Numbered from the stretch's first letter, positions 25,509 through 34,085 are shown. The stretch is 37,518 nucleotides of DNA from Stenotrophomonas chelatiphaga (GCF_001431535.1 NZ_LDJK01000047.1:1-37518); one strand, 5' to 3'. Numbers and translations are program-made. The notes: generated by a model not told the origin, from the letters alone.

Positions 25509-27926
25509 TCAGCCGCGACCCAGCCACTTGCCGTGCGTGTCCTGGCGCACCGGGTGCAGGGCGGTCTGGGTGATCCGCTCCAACGGCTGCGGACGCTCGA
25601 TCGCATACCCCTGCAGGCCCTGCACGCCCATCTCCACCAGCTGCGCTGCCTGCACTTCGGTTTCCACCCATTCGGCGATCACCTCCAACTGCAGTTCGCG
25701 CCCCAGCGCGGCGATGGCGCGCACGGTGGCACGGCTGACCGGGTCGGTCTGCATGTCGCGCACGAAGGTGCCATCGATCTTCAGCAGGTCCGCCGGCAGC
25801 TGCCGCAGGTAACCGAAGGACGAGAGTCCCGAGCCGAAGTCATCCAGCGCGATGCGGCAGCCGCGCGCCTTCACCGCATCGATGAACTCCCGCGCCTGCG
25901 CAAGGTTGCTGATCACCGCCGTTTCGGTGATCTCGAAACACAGCCGCTTGGCCAGTGTCCGGTTGCGTTCCAGCAGGTCACTGACGAAGGCCAGGAAACT
26001 GGGCTCGGCGATCGACTGCGCCGAGACATTGACGTTGCACAGGCCCAGCCGCGCCACGTGCGCGGGACACACCTGCAGGTGGCGGAACAGCATCGACAGC
26101 ACGCAGCGGTCCAGCGACATTCCCATACCGTAGCGCTCGACCGCTGCGATGAATTCGCCCGGGCCATGCAGCACGCCCTGCTCATCGCGCATCCTTACCA
26201 GCACTTCGTAATGCAGGTAGCCCGGATCGCCGACGGTAGCGATGCGCTGGGCGTACAGCAGCATGCGGTTGTCGGCGATGGCATGGCTGACGCGGCGCAG
26301 GCGCTCGGCCTCGCTGCGCCTCTCATCCAGCGCCATGCGGTCTTCGTTGAAGCAGTGCACGCGGTTGCGCCCGGCCTGCTTCGCGGCATAGCACGCACTG
26401 TCGGCTGCGCCCATCAACCAGTTCACGTCCGGCGTATCGGCGCCCACTTCGACCACGCCCACGCTGCAACTGATCTTCAGCGTGTCTTCGCCGAACTGGA
26501 TGCCGGCCTGGCCCAGCGTGCGGATCACCCGGTGCAGCACCTGCCGCGCTTCATCCTGGCTGGCACGCGCGAGGAACAGCGCGAACTCATCGGCGCCCAA
26601 GCGTCCCACCCAGTCGCCATCGCGCACCGCGCCCTTCAGGTGCTCGGCGAACGCACGCAGCATCTGGTCGCCCGCCGCGTGCCCTACCGTGTCATTGACC
26701 AGCTTGAAATGGTCCAGATTGAGGTGGCACAGCGCATGCACGCCGCCCTCGTTGCGTACCTGCTGCAGGGCCTGTTCGAGCAGCCGCTCGATCTCGCGGC
26801 GGTTGATCAGCCCGGTCAACGCATCGTGGCTGGCGTGGTGCTGCACCTCACGCACGAGTGCGTGGTTCTGGGTCACGTCTTCGACGATGGCAAATATCGA
26901 AATGCCCTGCTTGCCGCGCGGCACCGCCGTGCCGCTCCAGCGTCCCCACATCAGGCTGCCATCGGCGCGCAGGAAGCGCAGCTCTCCGGCCTTCAATTGC
27001 CGCGGCCAGTCGATCTCGCCGTTGCCATCCAGCACCAGCTCGCCATCGGCAAGCAGCTCGCGCAGGTGCATGTGCACCAGCTGGTCGCGTGATCGTTGCA
27101 GCAGGTCGGACAGCGCCTGGTTGACCTCCATCAGGCCGCCGCCGCCATCGATCTTCAGCATGCCCACGCTGGCCTGGTAGAACGCCGCACGGAAGCGCGC
27201 CTCCTGATCCATCAGGTCGATGCGCACGCGCCGCGCCAGCAGCACCGCCACGATGGCGATGGCCACCACCGACAGGGCGCCGACAATCAAGGTGGTCAAG
27301 CGCACCAGCGAGGACATGTGCACCAGCGCGAGCGAGAAGCTGCGCGCCGTGTCCTGCAGCTGCAGGTCCAGCTGCTGCAGCCGCTGCTGGTACGCCCTGG
27401 CCTGGTCGCCTTCGATGGGCCCGGCGGCGATCCGGCGCTCCAGGTCATCGCCGATGCGGGCGATCTCCAGCAGCGGCGCGTCGGTCTCCCGCCACAGTCG
27501 GGAGGCCTCGCGGAAATAGGCCAGGTCCCTGCCATGACGGTAGGAAAGAATCAGCCGATTGAGGTCGCCCTTGGCGTTGTTGCCGCGCAGGAACGCGGCG
27601 CGGGCGGCGGCGGTATCGGGTGGGTCGCGCTCCAGCGCGCGGCGCGCTTCGAGGTCGGCCAGCGGAACATCCAGCTGCGCGCGGGCCTGTTGCAGGTGCC
27701 CCGGCTGGCCGCTGTCCAGATACTGCTGCAGCGAGGCCACTGCCTGCTGCTGCGCGCGCGACCAGTGGCTCTGGCCGACGATCCACGCGGTGGACGCGGC
27801 CTGCAACTCCTGGATGAGCGCGGAAATGCCCACCAGACCGACGGCCATGCCGGTCAGCAGGGCGAAGCGCAGCGTAAGACCGCGCGTCCTGGCACCTGGT
27901 CGCATCCCCGCACCGGCTTCAGCCAT
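25509..27926 (-). CDS. PAS-GGDEF-EAL cyclic-di-GMP protein, likely phosphodiesterase
   Basis: Inner-membrane protein of 805 residues. Two transmembrane helices (about 19-41 and 208-232) enclose a helical periplasmic sensor. A PAS domain (about 243-355) and a GGDEF domain with the degenerate motif GADEF (444-448) follow, then an EAL domain from about 545. The EAL signature reads EVL (574-576), and the residues needed for hydrolysis seem present: E574, N633 in NVNVS, E665 or E668 in FEITET, D695-D696 in LDDFGSG, K716, E755 in EWVETE and Q772 in QGY. The likely activity is therefore cyclic-di-GMP breakdown, with the GADEF domain perhaps binding GTP as a regulator. Activity in both directions cannot be excluded. 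Confidence 0.92.
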   Translation of the reverse strand: MAEAGAGMRPGARTRGLTLRFALLTGMAVGLVGISALIQELQAASTAWIVGQSHWSRAQQQAVASLQQYLDSGQPGHLQQARAQLDVPLADLEARRALERDPPDTAAARAAFLRGNNAKGDLNRLILSYRHGRDLAYFREASRLWRETDAPLLEIARIGDDLERRIAAGPIEGDQARAYQQRLQQLDLQLQDTARSFSLALVHMSSLVRLTTLIVGALSVVAIAIVAVLLARRVRIDLMDQEARFRAAFYQASVGMLKIDGGGGLMEVNQALSDLLQRSRDQLVHMHLRELLADGELVLDGNGEIDWPRQLKAGELRFLRADGSLMWGRWSGTAVPRGKQGISIFAIVEDVTQNHALVREVQHHASHDALTGLINRREIERLLEQALQQVRNEGGVHALCHLNLDHFKLVNDTVGHAAGDQMLRAFAEHLKGAVRDGDWVGRLGADEFALFLARASQDEARQVLHRVIRTLGQAGIQFGEDTLKISCSVGVVEVGADTPDVNWLMGAADSACYAAKQAGRNRVHCFNEDRMALDERRSEAERLRRVSHAIADNRMLLYAQRIATVGDPGYLHYEVLVRMRDEQGVLHGPGEFIAAVERYGMGMSLDRCVLSMLFRHLQVCPAHVARLGLCNVNVSAQSIAEPSFLAFVSDLLERNRTLAKRLCFEITETAVISNLAQAREFIDAVKARGCRIALDDFGSGLSSFGYLRQLPADLLKIDGTFVRDMQTDPVSRATVRAIAALGRELQLEVIAEWVETEVQAAQLVEMGVQGLQGYAIERPQPLERITQTALHPVRQDTHGKWLGRG

Positions 27927-28047
27927 ACATGGAACCCCCGAATCCGTGGTTGGTCCTGCTTGCCGCCTTCACATCATGCACGCTAGACCCGGCGCTGTCT
28001 GCACCATGCGAAACCACCCGCCGCTGGCCACAGCATTGTCCCGGGAC

Positions 28048-28078
28048 AAAAAAAAACGCCAGCCCGGAGGCTGGCGTT
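28048..28078 (-). terminator. intrinsic terminator of deaD
   Basis: On the minus strand, a perfect 10-bp stem AACGCCAGCC / GGCTGGCGTT with a TCCG loop is followed by a run of nine T. It begins about 24 bp after the deaD stop codon. Confidence 0.93.
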
Positions 28079-28101
28079 GGATTCAACCGATCACGCGCGG
28101 A

Positions 28102-30006
28102 TCAGAAGTTGCGCGGACCACGCGGCTTGAAGCCTTCGCGGCGCGGCGGACGATCATTGCCGCCCGGGGCACCCGGACCACCCGGACCACTGCGGCGCGG
28201 ACCGCCCTTGTCGAAACGCGGCTTGGACGGGGCACGGGGTGCCTGGCTGATGTCCTCGCCCGGCTCCACGCGGCGCATGTTGAGCTGCTGGCCGGACACC
28301 CAGACCTTCTTCAGGTGGGTCAGCACGTCCTGCGGCATGTCGATCGGCAGGTCGAGCACCGAGAAACCATCGTGGATGTCGATGCGACCGATGAAGCGGC
28401 TTTCCAGCCCGGCTTCGTTGGCGATGGCGCCGACGATGTTGGCCGGCTTCACGCCATGCTGGTGGCCCACTTCGATACGGAAGGTCTCCATGCCCTGCTC
28501 CGGTGCACCGCGAGGCGGCATCTCACGGCGCGGACGCTCCTGGAAACCTTCGCCTTCCGCACGCGGGGCGCGGTCGAACTTCGGGCGGTCGCCGCGATCG
28601 AAGCGGTCGCTCCGCTCCGGACGCTCGGTGCGCTCGAACCGCTCGCGCGGAGCACGCTCTTCGCGCGGCGCACGCACCGGCGGCTGCAGCAGGAACGGGG
28701 TGTCACCCTGCATCATCTTGGCCAGCGCGGCGGCGACGTCGATCGCCGGCACGTTGTTCTCGCCTTCGAAACGCTCCAGCAGCTGGCGGTAGAAGTCCAG
28801 GCCGCCCTGGCCCAGCGTTTCGCTGATGCGCGCGGTGAACTTGTTGACGCGGTTGTCGTTGACCGCTTCCACGCTGGGCAGCTGCATTTCTTCGATCGGC
28901 TGGCGGGTGGCGCGCTCGATCTGGCGCAGCATGCCCTTTTCGCGCGGGGTGGCGAACAGGATCGCCTCACCGCTGCGGCCGGCACGGCCGGTACGGCCGA
29001 TGCGGTGCACGTAGCTTTCGGTGTCGTACGGGATGTCGTAGTTCAGCACGTGGCTGATGCGTTCCACGTCCAGGCCGCGCGCGGCCACGTCGGTGGCGAC
29101 CAGGATGTCCAGCTTGCCTTCCTTCAGCATGGCGATGGTGCGCTCGCGCTGGGCCTGCTGCATGTCGCCGTTGATGGCGGCAGCGGCCAGGCCACGCGCC
29201 TGCAGCTTGCCGGCCAGCTCTTCGGTGCCGGCCTTGGTGCGGGCGAAGATGATCATCGCATCGAACGGCTCGACTTCCAGGATGCGGGTCAGCGCATCCA
29301 GCTTGTGCATGCCGCTCACCCACCAGTAACGCTGGCGGATGTTCGCCGAGGTGGTCGTCTTGTTGGCGATGGTGACTTCGGCCGGATCCTTCAGGTAGGT
29401 CTGGGCGATGCGACGGATGGCCGGCGGCATGGTGGCCGAGAACAGCGCCACCTGGCGCTTCTCCGGCAGCTTCTTCAGCACCGCTTCGACGTCGTCGATG
29501 AAGCCCATGCGCAGCATTTCATCGGCTTCGTCCAGCACCAGCGTCTTCAGCTCGGACAGGTCCAGCGTGCCGCGGTTGAGATGGTCGATGACGCGGCCGG
29601 GGGTGCCCACCACGATGTGCACGCCACGACGCAGCGCGGACAGCTGGGTGGCATACGGCTGGCCGCCGTACACCGGCAGCACGCGGAAACCGGGGATCTT
29701 CGACGAATAGGTCTGGAAGGCCTCGGCGACCTGGATGGCCAGTTCGCGGGTCGGGGCCAGCACCAGGGCCTGCGGCTTGCTCTGCTGCAGGTCGATGTTG
29801 GACAGTACCGGCAGCGCGAACGCTGCGGTCTTGCCGGTGCCGGTCTGGGCCTGGCCCAGCACGTCGCGGCCTTCCAGCATCGCCGGGATGGTGGCGGCCT
29901 GGATCGGCGAGGGGGTTTCGTAACCGACGGCGGCAACCGCCTGCATCACGGGCTCGGAAAGGCCGAGCTGCGCGAACTGCAGCGGCGCCTGGGTATCTTG
30001 GGACAT
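28102..30006 (-). CDS. deaD: ATP-dependent DEAD-box RNA helicase DeaD/CsdA
   Basis: RNA helicase of 634 residues used in ribosome assembly and mRNA unfolding, important at low temperature in the family. The core holds the Q motif (F11, then PIQAATIPAML), Walker A AQTGTGKT (53-60), PTRELAIQV, TPGR, DEAD (VLDEADEMLRMG), SAT, and the C-terminal motifs VATDVAARGLDV and HRIGRTGRAGR. After about residue 480 there is a DbpA-like RNA-binding domain (IEVGHQHGVKPANIVGAIANE) flanked by Arg/Glu- and Arg/Gly-rich tails (about 440-500 and 590-634), as in DeaD. The ATG at 30006 has GGAG 6 nt upstream. A hairpin lies in the leader just before that site. Divergent from the S4-protein gene. Confidence 0.96.
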   Translation of the reverse strand: MSQDTQAPLQFAQLGLSEPVMQAVAAVGYETPSPIQAATIPAMLEGRDVLGQAQTGTGKTAAFALPVLSNIDLQQSKPQALVLAPTRELAIQVAEAFQTYSSKIPGFRVLPVYGGQPYATQLSALRRGVHIVVGTPGRVIDHLNRGTLDLSELKTLVLDEADEMLRMGFIDDVEAVLKKLPEKRQVALFSATMPPAIRRIAQTYLKDPAEVTIANKTTTSANIRQRYWWVSGMHKLDALTRILEVEPFDAMIIFARTKAGTEELAGKLQARGLAAAAINGDMQQAQRERTIAMLKEGKLDILVATDVAARGLDVERISHVLNYDIPYDTESYVHRIGRTGRAGRSGEAILFATPREKGMLRQIERATRQPIEEMQLPSVEAVNDNRVNKFTARISETLGQGGLDFYRQLLERFEGENNVPAIDVAAALAKMMQGDTPFLLQPPVRAPREERAPRERFERTERPERSDRFDRGDRPKFDRAPRAEGEGFQERPRREMPPRGAPEQGMETFRIEVGHQHGVKPANIVGAIANEAGLESRFIGRIDIHDGFSVLDLPIDMPQDVLTHLKKVWVSGQQLNMRRVEPGEDISQAPRAPSKPRFDKGGPRRSGPGGPGAPGGNDRPPRREGFKPRGPRNF

Positions 30007-30023
30007 GGGGAACTCCGAAGGCA

Positions 30024-30041
30024 CTGCCACGAACGTGGCAG
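30024..30041 (-). promoter_or_regulatory. hairpin in the deaD leader
   Basis: Perfect 8-bp inverted repeat CTGCCACG / CGTGGCAG with a two-base centre, ending 18 bp upstream of the deaD ATG and just before its GGAG. On the minus strand a CCCCCCTTTTTT run precedes it. It could be a leader structure affecting translation, or an operator. Function is inferred from position only. Confidence 0.5.
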
Positions 30042-30239
30042 GCGAAAAAAGGGGGGTATTTTGCGCTTAGGGCGCCCTTCTGACGCGTGCCCCGGCGCTT
30101 TTTCGAGTGCATAGCTTACAGCACCTTGCATGAACGACGTGCACGGCATGTCATCATCGCCTGCCCGGCCACCGCCGGACCCGGTGCGCCAGCGTCGCAG
30201 CTGCCGCACAATGGGCGCCGTTCTTTTCAGGAATACCCC

Positions 30240-30473
30240 ATGCAGATCCTTGAATTCGACCTCGACGGCGAGTACGTCGAGCTGAAGCAGCTGCTCAAGC
30301 TGACCGACCTGGTGAGCAGTGGCGGCGAAGCCAAGATGGCCATCAGCGAGGGCCTGGTGCTGGTCGATGGGGCCGTTGAACTGCGCAAGGCCTGCAAGAT
30401 CCGCGCGGGCCAGCAGGTGGAATTCAACGACAGCGTGATCCACGTGCTGGCGCTGCCGCCCGAAGCAGAGTAA
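30240..30473 (+). CDS. YbcJ-like RNA-binding S4-domain protein
   Basis: Small cytoplasmic protein of 77 residues consisting of a single S4 RNA-binding domain: YVELKQLLKLTDLVSSGGEAK, then AISEGLVLVDGAVELRKACK, then RAGQQVEFND. This matches the YbcJ/YaaA-type stand-alone S4 proteins, thought to bind ribosomal or structured RNA. The ATG at 30240 has AGGA about 8 nt upstream; the frame is open for another 51 codons upstream but without family sequence. It is divergent from deaD across 233 bp, a region otherwise holding only the deaD leader and promoters. Convergent with the FAD monooxygenase gene. Confidence 0.88.
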   Translation: MQILEFDLDGEYVELKQLLKLTDLVSSGGEAKMAISEGLVLVDGAVELRKACKIRAGQQVEFNDSVIHVLALPPEAE

Positions 30474-30476
30474 GCC

Positions 30477-30493
30477 CCGTCGGTACGCGACGG
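30477..30493. terminator. short hairpin between convergent genes
   Basis: Stem CCGTCG / CGACGG with loop GTACG, starting 4 bp after the S4-gene stop and 11 bp before the monooxygenase stop. There is no T-run; weak evidence. Confidence 0.3.
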
Positions 30494-30503
30494 TGGGCGG
30501 CCG

Positions 30504-31685
30504 CTACCCTGCCACGGGCTGGGTAAGCCGGTCGGCGATCAGCCGGCGGAACGGGCGCACGCCCTGCGCGATGCGCAGCCCGGCCGCCCGCAGCAGCCGC
30601 GCCGGCACGCGATCATCGGTGTACACCCGGGCGATGGCGTTGGTGGCCTCGTACAGCGGCCGCGAGGCCAGTCGGTGCCCGCGCTGGTAGCGGGCCAGCA
30701 TGCGTGCATCGGCGATATCGCCGCCCCGCGCCTGCTGCGCGATGACCCCGCGCGCCAGCCGCTGCTGGCTGGCCAGGCCCAGGTTGAATCCATGCGCGGT
30801 CACCGGATGCATGCCTACCGCAGCGTCTCCGATCAAGGCCGCAGCGGCGGCGATGAAGCGTTCGGCGTACACGCCCACCAGCGGATACGCCTGCGGCGTG
30901 GCGACCGGCTGCATGCGGCCCAGCCGGTGTTCGAAGAGCCCACTGACCGCTTCACCGAACGCGTCCTCATCCATCGCCAGCAGGGCCTCGGCCTGTCGCG
31001 GCGGCAGGGTGATCACCGCCGATGCCAGACCACCGTTAAGCGGCAGCAGGGCCATCGTGCGGCCATAGCCGAACCATTCCCACGCCGTGTGGTGGTGGTC
31101 GCGCTCGACCTGCATCCGGCAGACCAGCATGGTCTTGCCGAAGTCCTGCAGGCGCGCACCGATCCCCAGCATGCGCCGGGTGGACGAAAACCGACTGTCG
31201 GCCGCCACCACCAGCCTTGCCTGCACGGTGCTGCCGTCGTCGAGCAGCACCTGCTGGCCACCGTCGACCGCGCGCACGCCCTGCACCCGGCGCCCGTCGC
31301 GAAGCTCCAGGCCGGGCTGGTCCTGCACGGCATCCCACGCCGCGCGACGGATCAGGTGGTTGGGCACCAGCCAGCCCAGCGGATCGCCGCTGCGGTGGTC
31401 GCTGGCGAAGGTCAGCGCGAACGGCGAGCGCCCATCCAGCACCCGCGCCTCACGCAGTTCGGCGACCTCGGCCGCCGGCAGCCTGTCCCACAGCTGCAGC
31501 TGTTCGAGGATCTGTCGTGAAGCATGGGTCAGCGCGATTTCGCGGCCATCGAACGCCGCCTCGGCCAGCGCCTGGCGCGATTGCGGTTCGACCACGGTCA
31601 CCTGCAGGCCACTGCCTGCCAGCGAGCGCGCGAAGCAGAGCCCGGCCGGGCCTGCGCCCACCACCACCACATCCGTGCCGTGCAT
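30504..31685 (-). CDS. UbiH/UbiF/UbiM-family FAD-dependent hydroxylase
   Basis: Flavoprotein monooxygenase of 393 residues, family of ubiquinone-ring hydroxylases (UbiH, UbiF, UbiI, UbiM, COQ6). FAD-binding motifs are visible: VVVVGAGPAGLCFARSLAGS at the N-terminus, DGREIALTHASRQILEQL, and GDAAVGMHPVTAHGFNLGLA (about 285-305), which holds the second FAD motif. The TAHGFNLGL form and the overall length suggest UbiM, which hydroxylates at C5 and in some species at other positions, but the exact ring position cannot be fixed from sequence. No other ubi gene lies nearby. The ATG at 31685 has GGAGG about 8 nt upstream; two upstream ATGs in frame lack this. Confidence 0.82.
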   Translation of the reverse strand: MHGTDVVVVGAGPAGLCFARSLAGSGLQVTVVEPQSRQALAEAAFDGREIALTHASRQILEQLQLWDRLPAAEVAELREARVLDGRSPFALTFASDHRSGDPLGWLVPNHLIRRAAWDAVQDQPGLELRDGRRVQGVRAVDGGQQVLLDDGSTVQARLVVAADSRFSSTRRMLGIGARLQDFGKTMLVCRMQVERDHHHTAWEWFGYGRTMALLPLNGGLASAVITLPPRQAEALLAMDEDAFGEAVSGLFEHRLGRMQPVATPQAYPLVGVYAERFIAAAAALIGDAAVGMHPVTAHGFNLGLASQQRLARGVIAQQARGGDIADARMLARYQRGHRLASRPLYEATNAIARVYTDDRVPARLLRAAGLRIAQGVRPFRRLIADRLTQPVAG

Positions 31686-31775
31686 GCTGCTGCCCTCCGA
31701 TGTCATGTCCGGCGCCAGCATAGCGACGCCGGCACGCGCGCGTCCTTGATCTGGATCAGGCGTGGCAGTGACGGT

Positions 31776-32165
31776 TCACAGCAGGGCCCACAGCAGCATC
31801 AGGATACCGACCAGCGACACCACCCATGCCAGGCTGCGCACGTAAGGGATGCCGGCCGCATACAGCGGCACGTACGCCAGTCGCGCCCAGAAGTACAGCT
31901 GCACCGCCAACGCCGTGCTGCTGTCCTGCCTGCCCGCCACCACCACCGCGATGGCGGCAGCGGCGAACACGGCGAAGGTTTCCAGGAAGTTGGCCTGCGC
32001 GCGTTGCAGCCGCCCCGCCAGCAGCCCCGGTGGCGGCGCCTGGCCATCGCGGGCTGACGCGTTCCAGCGCGTGCCGCGTTCGCGGGTGATCGCCGCGGCC
32101 GCCAGCATCACCTGCGCCAGCCCGAGCACACCGGCCCAGGCCAGCATCTGCAGTTCGATGGCCAT
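31776..32165 (-). CDS. MAPEG-family membrane protein
   Basis: Inner-membrane protein of 129 residues with four transmembrane helices. The MAPEG pattern is clear: helix 1 ELQMLAWAGVLGLAQVMLAA, then the conserved RLQRAQANFLETFAVFAAAA (glutathione-binding RxxxNxxE-type segment in enzyme members), then AVQLYFWARLAYVPLYAAGI and a final helix. The family includes glutathione transferases and leukotriene synthases in eukaryotes; bacterial roles are mostly unknown. Its ATG follows the stop of the DUF4019 gene by 3 bp (TGA-GCC-ATG), so the two form an operon. The UbiM-like gene follows 90 bp downstream on the same strand. Confidence 0.9.
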   Translation of the reverse strand: MAIELQMLAWAGVLGLAQVMLAAAAITRERGTRWNASARDGQAPPPGLLAGRLQRAQANFLETFAVFAAAAIAVVVAGRQDSSTALAVQLYFWARLAYVPLYAAGIPYVRSLAWVVSLVGILMLLWALL

Positions 32166-32168
32166 GGC

Positions 32169-32723
32169 TCAGGTCCCCGGCGCGCGGACGCTGTAACCGG
32201 CCAGGCGCCAGACGCGGTCCTCGTCCAGGCGGAAGCTGACCAGCTCGCGGACCGGCTGGGCGCTCTTCTCGAAACGGGTGGGGTAGGTCACGTTGAGGTA
32301 CAGGCCCTCAGGCACCGCCGCACCGGCATTGAAGCGGACCCGGCTGATGCTCGGCTGGCCCCGTCCTACCAGTGCGCCCAGGCGGCTGCGATCGGCCGCG
32401 ATCTGTTTGGCGAACGCATCGCGGGCAACCGCCTTGCGTGCTACCGCCGAGGCGCCGTCCCACAGCTGTGCGGCCTGCCCACCATCGACCAGGCGCACGG
32501 CCTGCAGGGCGGCCGCACTCATTTCGGCGTTCTGCTTGTCCAGCTGGGCCTGCTGGGCCGGGGTCAGCTGCTGGGCCGGCGTGCCCGGCCGTGCCGCTGC
32601 CGGTGCGGTAGCCGGCGCGGTTGCCGGCGCTGCAGTGGTGCGCGGCGCAGGCTGCGCTGCCGGCTGCTGGGCCATGGCGGTGAAGGGCAACAACAGGGAC
32701 AGCACCATCAACGAATGCTTCAT
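32169..32723 (-). CDS. DUF4019-domain exported protein
   Basis: Exported protein of 184 residues. MKHSLMVLSLLLPFTAMAQQ is a signal peptide with cleavage after AMA. A low-complexity Ala/Pro/Thr segment (about 20-55, several APATAP units) is followed by the DUF4019 domain: ALQAVRLVDGGQAAQLWDGA, a helix with AKQIAADRSRLGAL, and strands YLNVTYPTRF and VSFRLDEDRVWRLAGYSVR. The domain function is unknown. The ATG at 32723 is chosen for the signal peptide; the ribosome binding site is weak. First gene of an operon with the MAPEG gene. Confidence 0.85.
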   Translation of the reverse strand: MKHSLMVLSLLLPFTAMAQQPAAQPAPRTTAAPATAPATAPAAARPGTPAQQLTPAQQAQLDKQNAEMSAAALQAVRLVDGGQAAQLWDGASAVARKAVARDAFAKQIAADRSRLGALVGRGQPSISRVRFNAGAAVPEGLYLNVTYPTRFEKSAQPVRELVSFRLDEDRVWRLAGYSVRAPGT

Positions 32724-32781
32724 CGGACACCACCGCTCAAGGAGAAGTGTCCGCAGTCTACGCCAGCTTCGCCCGCTTGCT

Positions 32782-33945
32782 TCACGACTCCGGCAGTGCA
32801 CCCGCATCACGCTGGCGCTCGGCCGTGCTGGTCGCCCCGGGAGCGCCCGGCGCTTCCATGGCAGCGTCTGCGTCCGCCGAATCGCCCGGGGCAGGCGGCA
32901 GGGTCGCCACGTCGATCTCCGACAGCGGACTGTCCGATGGGCACACCTCGTCCGGGAAGCCGTATTCCTTCTTCAGCGACTGGCCGCAGGCATTGACCGC
33001 TTCCAGTTCCGCGCCTTCGCGCTTGCACTGCTGGTCGAACGCCACCAGGAACGCATCCTTGCGGCGCACGAAGTCATCGCCACAGGCGCGCATCTGCTTG
33101 ATCCGCTCCAGATCGTCCTGCACCGCGTTGGTGCCATCCAGGCCGAACTGGCGCAGCTCCCCGGCGCTGAGCAGGCGCAGGCTGCGGTTGGGCACGGTCA
33201 TCATCAGGTCGGCCACGCCCACCGCCACGCCGTTGCGCTGCAGGTAATCCTTGACGTTGTCGTAGACCTCCTGCAGTTCGCGGTTGAGTTCGGCGCGCGA
33301 GGTGGCCTTCGAACTGATCCGCATCATCCGATGGATGCCGACCTTGCCCGAAACCAGCCGGTTGTCACCGGCCGCCAGCACGAACACGCAGGCGCTGTGG
33401 CAGATCGAGCCCTCGCGGATCCAGATGGTCCAGCCCGACTCGCCGATGGCATCACCGGCCACGATCGCCGACTCCACCTGCCCGCCACTGGAGTCCAGGT
33501 CGAGGATGCGCTTGTGGATGCCAAGCTGTTCGGCGACCACCGCCAGCCGCCAGCTCAGCTCGGCGAAGCCGGGGTTGATCTTGCCGCTGTAGCGCACGCG
33601 CAGCAGGCCGCGCTCCACGCAGGGCTGCAGTGCCTGTTCCAGCTGCGCCCGCTCCAGCCCCGGCAGCGGCTCGCCATCGCCCGGATCGGCGGCGTAATCG
33701 GTGCTGCAGCTGATCCACGCCTGCCCGTTTTCCAGCCACGCCGCCGGCCACGGCCGGTCAGCGCGTTCGGCGGGCGGGGCTACCGGACGCGGCGCGTCGG
33801 CCACGTTGATGGACACCATGTGGTCGCCATCGGCACGGGGCGCCCGTGTGGCCGCTTCATTGGCAGTGACGTTGCCGGGGTTCTCCAGCTTGCTGCACGA
33901 AGCGAGGGCGAGGCATAGCAGGGGCAGGCACCATCTGGGCGACAT
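32782..33945 (-). CDS. ClpP/crotonase-fold periplasmic lipoprotein (COG3904-like)
   Basis: Predicted lipoprotein of 387 residues. The signal peptide ends in lipobox LASC (Cys17). The central domain has the look of periplasmic ClpP-fold proteins: LDLDSSGGQVESAIVAGDAI (about 155-175), a CHSACVFVLAAGDNRLV segment whose serine sits where the ClpP nucleophile would be, and VGIHRMMR with a candidate catalytic His. Whether it is a protease is not known, since many COG3904 proteins lack a demonstrated activity. The C-terminal 40 residues are Asp/Ala/Pro-rich and probably disordered. The ATG at 33945 is chosen for the lipobox; the frame is open 21 codons further. Divergent from the ada-alkA gene. Confidence 0.82.
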   Translation of the reverse strand: MSPRWCLPLLCLALASCSKLENPGNVTANEAATRAPRADGDHMVSINVADAPRPVAPPAERADRPWPAAWLENGQAWISCSTDYAADPGDGEPLPGLERAQLEQALQPCVERGLLRVRYSGKINPGFAELSWRLAVVAEQLGIHKRILDLDSSGGQVESAIVAGDAIGESGWTIWIREGSICHSACVFVLAAGDNRLVSGKVGIHRMMRISSKATSRAELNRELQEVYDNVKDYLQRNGVAVGVADLMMTVPNRSLRLLSAGELRQFGLDGTNAVQDDLERIKQMRACGDDFVRRKDAFLVAFDQQCKREGAELEAVNACGQSLKKEYGFPDEVCPSDSPLSEIDVATLPPAPGDSADADAAMEAPGAPGATSTAERQRDAGALPES

Positions 33946-33978
33946 GAACCATCGAACCGGGAAGAGGACACGATCACA

Positions 33979-34085
33979 GTCTAGGGCCTGCGCCCACTGT
34001 GACGACAACGCTTCCTGAATCCGTGCCAGCCACGGGCATACCTGTCCGAAAATGGCGAGCCCAGCCGTGCCCTGCGGCCTAGACT
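33979..34085. promoter_or_regulatory. divergent promoter region with two TAGACT -10 candidates
   Basis: TAGACT occurs on the minus strand at 33979-33984, facing the ClpP-fold lipoprotein gene, and on the plus strand at 34080-34085, exactly 6 nt before the ada-alkA ATG. TTGTCG lies 19 bp upstream of the minus-strand copy. No good -35 or E. coli-type Ada box is seen for the plus copy. Confidence 0.45.

Noticed and set aside
27559..30114. Plus-strand frame of about 850 codons opposite deaD
   Set aside because: Shadow of deaD; the His/Val/Leu/Gln-rich translation has no recognisable features.
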